Positions 1-5,860 of a stretch of DNA of 6,434 bases are shown here, in pieces. This DNA is from Candidatus Tectimicrobiota bacterium (GTDB taxonomy: Bacteria; UBA8248): positions 1 to 6,434 of the forward strand of contig JACPCT010000061.1 in NCBI GenBank assembly GCA_016184445.1. The letters run 5' to 3'. A program made the translations under genes and the position numbers. Each line of letters opens with the position of its first letter. The stretch's first letter is position 1. The notes under the pieces were generated by a model. It saw only the letters and a program-made list of their open reading frames with translations. It did not search any database and was not told the DNA's origin.

Positions 1-687
1 CACCCGCCCGAGGAGGCCGAGGAAGGCGTCCAGGCGGGCGAGCGCGGCCTCCTCGGGCCCCGCCAGCCCCCGGTGGTTCCGGAGAACGAACTCGCCGCCC
101 GCCCCGGCCAGGCCGAACACCATGACCGCGTCGGCGCTCATCGTGTCCTGGACGACGTCGAGGACCTCCCTTTCGCGGCCGTCCTCCAGCTCCCGCTGCG
201 AGCTCGCCAGAGCCGTGATGCGGCTGATGGCGTCGAGCTCGAGGTTCCGCAGCGCCAGCTCCTCCTCGTACTTCTTCGTGCTCTCTCGCAGGTGGCTGTT
301 CTCGCGCTTGAGCTGGCGCAGATGCAACGCCCGGCGGCAATAAGCGAGCAGCGTTTGCTGCTCGATGGGCTTATTCAGGAAGGAGAAGACCCCCTCGGCG
401 ATGGATTCCGCCAGCACGTCGCTGGTCCCGTAGCCCGTGACGACGATCGACTCCGCATCGGGACTCGCCTGCCGCACGCGCTGGATCACCTCGATCCCCG
501 CCGCGTCCGGCAGCCGGTAGTCCACCACCGCAAGCGCCACCTCCACCTGCCTCAGGAGGACGGCGGCCTGCGCAGCGCTCCGGGCGCAGAGGACGACGTA
601 GCCCTCCGCCTCGAGGAGATGTTGAAAATAAGCAAGGACAGAGGGGTCATCCTCCACCACCAGCACGGCCTGAGACTCTTTGCGCAC
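1..687 (-). CDS. Response regulator: receiver domain plus start of a GAF-like domain (partial, 3' end off the left edge)
   Basis: The minus-strand frame stays open from a GTG at 687 to the window edge (229 codons visible). The first 120 or so residues form a complete CheY-like receiver domain: acidic pair D13-D14, phosphoacceptor D56 in VVDYRLPD, T84 in VVTGYG and K106 in FLNKP, all at expected spacing. A charged, heptad-like linker (about 120-155, starting near LRQLKRENSHLRE) follows. Then comes a stretch typical of a GAF-domain start (LDAISRITAL, then DVVQDTMSADAVMVFGLAG). The output domain lies outside the window, so it could be a hybrid sensor or a phosphatase/cyclase effector. A second GTG directly before it (690) is an alternative start; the G-rich stretch at 691-700 serves as ribosome site and favours 687 slightly. 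About 300 bp separates it from the operon, so it is probably an independent transcription unit. Any regulatory link to the operon is unproven. Confidence 0.88.
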   Translation of the reverse strand, partial: MRKESQAVLVVEDDPSVLAYFQHLLEAEGYVVLCARSAAQAAVLLRQVEVALAVVDYRLPDAAGIEVIQRVRQASPDAESIVVTGYGTSDVLAESIAEGVFSFLNKPIEQQTLLAYCRRALHLRQLKRENSHLRESTKKYEEELALRNLELDAISRITALASSQRELEDGREREVLDVVQDTMSADAVMVFGLAGAGGEFVLRNHRGLAGPEEAALARLDAFLGLLGRV

Positions 688-735
688 CACCCTTCCCCCC
701 GGAGGGGCCCCCCCGTCCCCGGCAATCCGCAACGG

Positions 736-766
736 GGGGAAACCCCTCGAGGGGATCGGGAAACCC
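736..766. repeat. Paired GGGAAACCC elements with overlapping CCCCTCGAGGGG palindrome in the regulator leader
   Basis: GGGAAACCC occurs exactly at 737-745 (inside GGGGAAACCCC, 736-746) and at 758-766. The centres are 21 bp apart, about two helical turns. Between and overlapping them is the perfect 12-bp palindrome CCCCTCGAGGGG at 743-754. In RNA of the minus strand the GGGG at 746-743 could pair with CCCC on either side, giving two mutually exclusive hairpins. A third copy in inverse orientation lies at 902-910. The position, 50-80 bp upstream of the response-regulator start, suits an operator or a leader hairpin. Function is inferred from symmetry only, and the GC-rich context makes chance possible. 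Confidence 0.35.
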
Positions 767-796
767 AGGGCGCCCTGCCTTCATGAGAACCGCGCC

Positions 797-825
797 ATGG
801 TAGTAAAAGGCCGTCATCCTGGCAA
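797..825 (-). promoter_or_regulatory. Weak sigma70-like promoter candidate for the response regulator
   Basis: On the minus strand, TTGCCA (825-820, 5 of 6 matches to TTGACA) and TACCAT (802-797, 4 of 6 matches to TATAAT) are separated by exactly 17 nt. This would start transcription near 790 and give a leader of about 100 nt that contains the paired repeat elements. It lies in one of the less GC-rich parts of the gap. The sigma-factor preferences of the host are unknown, so this is only a candidate. Confidence 0.22.
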
Positions 826-918
826 CGGATTTTTCGGCTTCGACAAGCTTCCCGGCAAGACGGCGCTTCCCGCCCCCGGCCGAAACCTCAAGGCGGAAGC
901 CGGGTTTCCCCAGGCCAA

Positions 919-946
919 GCCGGCAATGCCGGCGGGGCGCGGCCCC
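919..946 (-). terminator. Two adjacent GC-rich hairpins downstream of the operon (possible terminator)
   Basis: Starting 37 nt beyond the TGA of the last operon gene are two back-to-back inverted repeats. One is GGGGC-GCG-GCCCC (934-946) and the other is GCCGGC-AAT-GCCGGC (919-933). They are the only strong hairpins close behind the operon end, and a terminator is expected there. No U-tract follows (only two T's on the minus strand), so a classic intrinsic terminator is not shown. They may act as a 3' stability hairpin or assist Rho-dependent termination. Confidence 0.3.
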
Positions 947-983
947 CCCTCGCCGTTCCAGCCGATGGGCCGGACGGAGGGCC

Positions 984-1391
984 TCAAGGCATGGTGAACG
1001 CCTTGTCGGGGCGGATCTTGTAGATGACGCGAACCTCCCCGGGGCGGCGGTTCGGGTAGGAGTCCTTGCCCAGGTATTTCTTGGCGAGCCCGTCGATGTG
1101 GGCGTCGGCGCCCTGCTCGGTGACCTCGACCACCGTGCCCTGGATCCCCAGCCAGCGGTACATGTTCTCCGGGTCCACCAGGGCGAGGGAGACCTTCTTC
1201 CGGGCCCGCATGTTCTTGTCCTTGAGGCGCCCCTTGGCCGAGTTCAGGCGGATGAGGTCCCCCTCCGTGTCGAACCAGACGGGGGAAACCTGGGGCGCGC
1301 CGCTCGCGTTCACGGTCGCGACAAAGACGAGGGTCTTGGTCTTCAGGATTGCGGCGTGGCTTGCAGGAACTTTCGCGTGCGATGGGGACAT
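984..1391 (-). CDS. PPOX-class (pyridoxamine 5'-phosphate oxidase-like) split-barrel protein, probably F420- or flavin-dependent
   Basis: This 135-residue protein has the length and pattern of small PPOX-fold, split-barrel F420/FMN proteins. Visible are the first barrel strands with FVATVNASGAPQVSPVWFD (23-41), the cofactor-phosphate region RLNSAKGRLKDKN (48-60), a following strand KKVSLALVDPEN (65-76), then RWLGIQGTVVEV (79-90) and an acidic helix with HIDGLAKKYLG (98-108). Members of this family reduce or oxidise small molecules using F420 or FMN as dimers in the cytoplasm. The ATG at 1391 is preceded by GGAGGAG at good spacing. It is the last operon gene, 25 nt behind the LLM oxidoreductase, a pairing that favours F420 for both. 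The cofactor and substrate are inferences; an FMN enzyme or heme-binding relative is not excluded. Confidence 0.88.
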   Translation of the reverse strand: MSPSHAKVPASHAAILKTKTLVFVATVNASGAPQVSPVWFDTEGDLIRLNSAKGRLKDKNMRARKKVSLALVDPENMYRWLGIQGTVVEVTEQGADAHIDGLAKKYLGKDSYPNRRPGEVRVIYKIRPDKAFTMP

Positions 1392-1416
1392 GGGCTCTCC
1401 TCCGCGCGCACCGCCC

Positions 1417-2391
1417 TCAGCGGCAGTGCGGCATGACTTCCTTGGCGAACATCTCGAGGGTCTCGTCGAACCCCTGGACGGGGGGATCGATCATCAGGTT
1501 CTTGACCCCGTAGCCCTCCATCTCGCGGAGGCGTTTCACGCACTGCTCCGGGGTGCCGGTGATGGTGAAGCGATCCAGGATGTAGTCGGTGATGAGGGAG
1601 ACGTGCTTGGGGCTGCGCCAATCGCTCACGTCAAAGTTGTCCAGAAGATTCCGGATCTCGGGTTTGTGCTCATCGGGCACCGACTCCAGCGTCATCCGGA
1701 AGTTGTGGTGGGCGCGGTTGGCCACCCGAGCGCGGACGCGCTCGCGCGCCTCTTTTCCGTCCCGGCCGAGCGAGACGACGGCACCGTAGATGACGTCGAG
1801 GGGCCCCAACGGCTTGTCCCGGCTCTTGATCCCCTCGCGGATGTGCCCTTCCACCCAGTCAACCGTCTCCTTGAACACCCCGCACCCGATGATGACGCCG
1901 TCGGCGACCTCGGCCGACATCTGGATGGTCCTGGGGCCCTCGGCGGAGGTGTAGACCGGAATCTTCCGTTTGCACCACATCTTCACCTTCACCCCCGGCG
2001 CGTACTCCACCTCTTCGCCCCCCACGAGGCTCCGGATCTGGCGGATGGACTCGCGCAGGGCGGCGAGCCTGGCCATCTTCTTCCCCAGGGTGTAGACCGG
2101 GGTGTCGCCCGATCCGATGCCAAAGAGGACGCGCCCTCCGGAGAGCTCGTCCAGGGTGGCGATCGCGCTGGCGGCGACGCTGTTGTCGTGAAGCACGGGG
2201 TTGGTGACCCCCGGGCCGAGCGGGATCCTCTTGGTGTTCAGGATCGCCACCGCGAGGGCCACGTTGTGGTCGCGGCAGGTCAGGTGGCTCTCGGCGACCC
2301 AGACCTGGCCGAAGCCGTTCTCCTCGGCGAACCGGGCCCGCTTGGCGATGAGGCTCAAATCATCCGGCACGAGATGAAGGCTGAAGCGCAC
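1417..2391 (-). CDS. LLM-class (luciferase-like) oxidoreductase, probably F420-dependent
   Basis: The 324-residue product has the (beta/alpha)8 luciferase-like monooxygenase family pattern typical of F420-dependent reductases and dehydrogenases such as methylene-tetrahydromethanopterin reductase-like enzymes. Visible landmarks are WVAESH (31-36), GVTNP (61-65), the family signature DELSGGRVLFGIGSGD (81-96), a central strand YTSAEGPRTIQMSAEVADG (147-165), and the C-terminal FTITGTPEQCVKRLREMEG (276-294) followed by GVKNLMIDPP. It probably moves hydride between F420H2 (or FMNH2) and an unknown substrate. The start is GTG at 2391, with GGGAGG 8 nt upstream; the stop is TGA. It lies 30 nt after the cupin stop and 25 nt before the PPOX gene. 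Sequence motifs alone do not settle F420 versus FMN. Confidence 0.9.
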   Translation of the reverse strand: MRFSLHLVPDDLSLIAKRARFAEENGFGQVWVAESHLTCRDHNVALAVAILNTKRIPLGPGVTNPVLHDNSVAASAIATLDELSGGRVLFGIGSGDTPVYTLGKKMARLAALRESIRQIRSLVGGEEVEYAPGVKVKMWCKRKIPVYTSAEGPRTIQMSAEVADGVIIGCGVFKETVDWVEGHIREGIKSRDKPLGPLDVIYGAVVSLGRDGKEARERVRARVANRAHHNFRMTLESVPDEHKPEIRNLLDNFDVSDWRSPKHVSLITDYILDRFTITGTPEQCVKRLREMEGYGVKNLMIDPPVQGFDETLEMFAKEVMPHCR

Positions 2392-2421
2392 GCCGCCGCC
2401 CTCCCGATGAAATGAACGCTT

Positions 2422-2916
2422 CTATGATCTCTTGGCGGCCGGCCGTCTCCGCGCCGGCCCCTGCTTTCCCCCGGCGCCCCGCCGCTTCTCCATGGAGCGG
2501 GCGATGCGGGCGTACTTGGCGGCGACGGCCTTCCGCGCCCCTTTCCCGATGAAGGCCCCCGGCGCGCTCTGATCCTGCGCCACCCCCTCGATGCCCCAGG
2601 AGGCGTCCTTGGCCACGATGAAGACCACGTCCTCCTCGTCCGTCGCCACCATGCTGTGCAGCGCGTTCGCCGGGATGTGGATGATCCCGCCCGTCCTCAC
2701 CGTCTTCCGCTCGCCCTCGATCATGGCCTTGAGGCGTCCCTGCTGGACGAAGATGAACTGCTCGTTCGGGTGGCGGTGGGGGCGGCTGCCCGTCCCGGCC
2801 GGCTTGTCGATGACCCCGAAGATGATCTTCTTGCCGTCGACCCACACCCCCTCGGAGGTGCTGTAGCTCGCGCCCGCCAGGTCGCGCTTCATGGTCTTGG
2901 GGTTGTAGAACGGCAC
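2422..2916 (-). CDS. Small single-domain cupin with a basic C-terminal tail
   Basis: A 164-residue protein with one conserved beta-barrel cupin domain. Motif 1 is GSRPHRHPNEQFIFVQQG (43-60), which supplies metal ligands H47, H49 and E52. Motif 2 is GGIIHIPANALHSM (76-89) with the fourth ligand H87. All four ligands are present, so it can bind a metal and could be a dioxygenase, isomerase or ligand-binding protein. Residues 144-164 form a Lys/Arg/Ala/Gly-rich tail (KRRGAGGKQGPARRR and on) outside the barrel, likely disordered. The start is GTG at 2916 behind GAGGAGGGAG; the stop is TAG. It sits 30 nt after the hydrolase gene and 30 nt before the LLM gene. The domain call is firm, the reaction is unknown. 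Confidence 0.88.
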   Translation of the reverse strand: MPFYNPKTMKRDLAGASYSTSEGVWVDGKKIIFGVIDKPAGTGSRPHRHPNEQFIFVQQGRLKAMIEGERKTVRTGGIIHIPANALHSMVATDEEDVVFIVAKDASWGIEGVAQDQSAPGAFIGKGARKAVAAKYARIARSMEKRRGAGGKQGPARRRPAAKRS

Positions 2917-2946
2917 GGCACTCCCTCCTCGCGGGGACGCCCTCTC

Positions 2947-4097
2947 CTACATCACCTGGCCGGTGACGAGCACCCGCTTGTCGTGGCCGGCCGGGAGGCC
3001 CTTGTTCAGGGTGTCGAGGATCCAGTCCATGATGGCCGGGTAGAGGTCGGCGGCCACCTCGCCCATGGGGTGGAACACCCCCTCGTAGAGCCAGAGCTCC
3101 TTCGGGCAGGTCAGGGTCTTCATGAAGACCTCGATGTCCTCGGGGGGGCAGAGCTCGTCCATGTCGCCCGCCACGAGGAGGTAGTTGGCCTTCAGCTTGG
3201 CCGCGACCCCGGGCCAGATGCGGTCGCGCTCCTCGATGAAGTCGTCGAACTTCTGGTCGTCCAGGATGTTCGACATGTACATGTAGATGCGGCGGAAGTT
3301 CGGCTGGGCCTGGTTGAAGATGATGTCCGAGGGCCCGACGTTGGCCATCTGGCCCACCACCGCCTTGGGCCGCGGGTCGTGGGCGGCGATCTCCACCGTC
3401 CAGCGGCTCCCCATGCTCATCCCGAAGAGCGCGAGCTTGCCCTTGTCCACCTCGGGGCGGGCGCAGAGGAAGCCACCCACACCTGGTTCATGTTGCACTC
3501 GCCCTGGCCGGGGCCGTCCATCACGCACACGTTCATGCCGCGCTGGTGGCAGTAGTTGTTCCAGGGGTTGATGGCGTCTTCCTTGATCATGTCCATGCCC
3601 GGGATGATGAGCACGGTGGGCTTGGGCCCTGGGCCGGGGGCGGGCCAGAAATAGATGTAGGACCGCTTGCCCTCATCGAATTCGACCTCGTGCTTGGTCA
3701 TGCCGCCCCCGAGGAGCTCCCGCATCTTGCCGTAGCAGCGCTGCACCCCCGCGTAATACTCCTTCTTCCTGGGGTGGCCGTCCACGGGGAGGAGGTGCTG
3801 CGCCCGCCCGTAGCAGAGGGCCGCGCGGTGGTAGTGGAGCGTGGCCGTGGCGGTGTGGCCCGCCGCCAGGGCCTCGGCGGCCTTCTTCTCCTGGACCCCG
3901 GCCTGGCGCGCCCACGCGGGGGGGATGGAGCGGCGGCCGCTGATCCGCTTGTAGACCGAGTTGAGGTCGATCCACCGGAAGCCGCGCTCCAGGCGGGTGC
4001 CGAGGATGCCGGGGTGGAGCACGTCCTCGTTCGGGGAGAGCGCGAGGAAGTTGTCGAAGATCCAGTTCTGGTCCGCTCGGGGGGCTTGCCGGCGCAT
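2947..4097 (-). pseudogene. Alpha/beta hydrolase with N-terminal helical region, reading frame broken near 3465-3490
   Basis: Two overlapping minus-strand frames make up one alpha/beta hydrolase resembling FrsA or 2,6-dihydroxypseudooxynicotine hydrolase. The upstream frame (4097 to a TGA at 3417) carries a helical N-terminal region of about 130 residues, the oxyanion-hole strand TVLIIPGMDMIKE (161-173) and CVMDGPGQGECNMN (191-204). The downstream frame, open from about 3475 to the TAG at 2947, carries FLCARPEVDKGKLALF, the nucleophile elbow GMSMGS, the acid region VAGDMDELCPP and the catalytic His region GVFHPMGE. Homology switches frames near 3465-3490. Restoring the frame needs 3n+1 extra bases. 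Compared with the family from memory, about 10-13 residues between GPGQGE and the nucleophile strand are missing. The ATG at 4097 has AGGAGG 11 nt upstream. It is either a real deletion that inactivates the gene or an assembly error; triad residues are otherwise intact. Confidence 0.8.
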
Positions 4098-4120
4098 GAT
4101 TCCAAGAACCTCCTGTTGGG

Positions 4121-4138
4121 GGCGGGGCGCGCCCCGCC
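4121..4138. repeat. 18-bp perfect palindrome between the ThDP enzyme and hydrolase genes
   Basis: GGCGGGGCGCGCCCCGCC is its own reverse complement and lies in the 50-nt gap between the ThDP-enzyme stop (4148-4150) and the hydrolase start (4097), just upstream of the AGGAGG ribosome site. In RNA it can fold as a 7-bp all-GC stem with a CGCG loop. No U-tract follows, so it is more likely an intercistronic stability or attenuation hairpin than a full terminator. In DNA it could be a protein-binding site. The structure is certain, the role is not. Confidence 0.5.
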
Positions 4139-4147
4139 AGCCGGGAA

Positions 4148-5818
4148 TCAATCCACCTTGGCCCGCTCGGCCATGGCCGCCGGGTCGCTGATCACCTCCA
4201 CCAGGGCGGGCTTGCCGCAGGCGAGGGCCTTGCGCACGGCCGGGGCGATCTCCTCGGGCCGCTCGGCCCGGAAGCCCTCCGCCCCGAAGTCCCGGGCGAT
4301 CTGGCTGAGGCTCACCTGGGTGAAGATCCACATGTCGCCCCACTTCTCGGAGGGCTTCCCGTCATAGGCGGGGATGTAGACGTTCCGCTCCTGGTTCATG
4401 GAGGAGTTGTTGTTGACGATGGTGACGGTGGGGATCTTGCAGCGGACGGCCGTCTCCAGTTCCTGGATGTGGTAGTAGAGGCCGCCGTCCCCCGTGAAGC
4501 AGACCACCGGGCGCTCCGGCAGGGCGCACTTGGCGCCGAGGGAGGCCGGGAAGGCCCAGCCGAGCGAGCCCGCGCACTTGATGAGGTCCCACTTCGTGCC
4601 GTCCTTCCAGAAGTGCTGGGAGAGCCAGACGGCCGAGTGGCCTGTGTCGCAGACGAGCAGCACGTCCTCCGGCAGGCACTCCCCCAGCTCCTTCATGATG
4701 CGCTCGGGCCGCATGGGCACGGCAGCCGAGGCACGCTGGGCCTCCTGGGCCTTGCGCCACTCGGCCACCCGCTTCTGCACGTCCTGCACCCAGCTCCCCT
4801 TGGGGGCCATGGGCCGGGAGGCGTCGAGCAGGGCCTGAACCGAGATCTTGGCGTCCCCCATGATGGAGACGGAGTTGGGGTAGTTCCGGCCCAGGTCGCT
4901 CGGGTCGATGCCGATCTGGATGGCCTCGACGCCGTGCTTGGGCACCTTCCAGAAATGGGTGAGCTGGCCGCCCGCCTCGCTCCCGATGAAGAGGACGAGG
5001 TCGGCCAGGAGCATGACGTCGTTCGCGCAGGCGCGGGAGTAGGTCCCGGGGACGCCAAAGTAGAGCGGGTGGAACTCCGGCACCAAGGGCCTGCCTCCGA
5101 CGCTGGTGGCGACGGGGAGGTTGAGCTTCTCGGCGAGAGCGAGGATCTCCTTCCCCGCCCCCGAGGTGCGGGCCCCGCCACCCACAACGATGACGGGCCG
5201 CTGAGCGGCCTGGAGCCGGGCGAGGGACTTGCGGATGGCCTCCGGCTCGGGCGCCGGCCGGTGGGGGGGGATCTGCTTGTAGATATCCTCGACGATGAAG
5301 TCGAGCTCGGCCACCTCCTTCTCGATCTCGCCGTGGTTGCCGAAGTACTGAAGGTTGACCGGGCCGGGGGTGCCGGTCGTGGCCTCGCGGAAGGCCTGGC
5401 GCACCAGGTCGGGGATGCGGCCCACCTCGTCCACCTGGAGGTTCGCCTTGGTGACGGGGACGAACATGGGGTAGTCATCCACCTCCTGGTAGGCGCCCTT
5501 GTGCTTGGTCGCGCCGAAGCGGCCGCCGACCATGGAAATGACCGGGCTGTGGGCCATGTAGGCGTCGCGCAGCCCCGCCGCGAGGTTCCCCGCCCCCACC
5601 GTCTGGGCGGCGCAGACACCCGGGCGCCCGGAGGCCCGGGCGTAGCCGTCGGCCATGTAGGCCGCCGCCTTCTCGCCGTGGGTGAGAATGCGGCGGATGG
5701 GCAGGTCGTCCATCTGCGCCAGCGTCTTGCTCAAGATGGAAGGCTTGAAGAAGAACGCCTTCACCCCGTAGCCCACCAAAAGCTCCGCCAGGTACCTGGC
5801 GCCCAGCATCTTAGGCAT
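4148..5818 (-). CDS. Thiamine-diphosphate-dependent enzyme, acetolactate-synthase/benzoylformate-decarboxylase type
   Basis: The 556-residue length and three-domain layout match the acetolactate synthase-like ThDP family. The PYR domain (about 1-170) has the activating glutamate E49 in THGEKAAAYMADGYAR. The central domain (about 190-340) has PVIVVGGGARTSGAG (208-222) and DLVLFIGSEAGGQL (273-286). The PP domain (about 375-545) has the cofactor motif starting GDGG at 443 and ending with NNN at 469-471, where D444 and an Asn bind the metal. Such enzymes cleave or form C-C bonds next to a keto group. The usual FGVPG-like motif near residue 21 is replaced by AFFFKPSI, and the GPGATN-like turn is TVGAGN, so the substrate probably differs from pyruvate in acetolactate synthesis; no small regulatory subunit gene is adjacent. 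The ATG at 5818 has GGAGG 5 nt upstream. It follows the OsmC gene by 42 nt. The exact reaction is unknown. Confidence 0.92.
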   Translation of the reverse strand: MPKMLGARYLAELLVGYGVKAFFFKPSILSKTLAQMDDLPIRRILTHGEKAAAYMADGYARASGRPGVCAAQTVGAGNLAAGLRDAYMAHSPVISMVGGRFGATKHKGAYQEVDDYPMFVPVTKANLQVDEVGRIPDLVRQAFREATTGTPGPVNLQYFGNHGEIEKEVAELDFIVEDIYKQIPPHRPAPEPEAIRKSLARLQAAQRPVIVVGGGARTSGAGKEILALAEKLNLPVATSVGGRPLVPEFHPLYFGVPGTYSRACANDVMLLADLVLFIGSEAGGQLTHFWKVPKHGVEAIQIGIDPSDLGRNYPNSVSIMGDAKISVQALLDASRPMAPKGSWVQDVQKRVAEWRKAQEAQRASAAVPMRPERIMKELGECLPEDVLLVCDTGHSAVWLSQHFWKDGTKWDLIKCAGSLGWAFPASLGAKCALPERPVVCFTGDGGLYYHIQELETAVRCKIPTVTIVNNNSSMNQERNVYIPAYDGKPSEKWGDMWIFTQVSLSQIARDFGAEGFRAERPEEIAPAVRKALACGKPALVEVISDPAAMAERAKVD

Positions 5819-5860
5819 TCCCGCCTCCAGAAAAACGCGCCCCGAACGTGATGTGCCCTT

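Noticed and set aside
73..786. Plus-strand ORF of 237 codons at the left edge
   Set aside because: The minus strand of the same region encodes a textbook receiver domain with D56, T84 and K106, so this is antisense noise.
680..997. Plus-strand ORF of 105 codons across the intergenic gap
   Set aside because: Its translation is proline- and glycine-rich without motifs, it has no convincing ribosome site, and it overlaps both flanking genes on the opposite strand.
1066..2415. Long plus-strand ORF of 449 codons
   Set aside because: It is antisense to the PPOX and LLM genes, both of which have clear family motifs and ribosome sites. The translation is low-complexity (His, Pro, Asp, Ala rich) without domain character, typical of GC-rich shadow frames.
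3417..4343. Upstream extension of the hydrolase frame to 4343
   Set aside because: The extra 82 codons overlap the end of the ThDP gene and are its shadow. The ATG at 4097 has AGGAGG upstream and begins the family-like sequence.
4469..5851. Long plus-strand ORF of 460 codons
   Set aside because: It is antisense to the ThDP enzyme with its intact E49 and GDG...NN motifs. The composition is that of a shadow frame.
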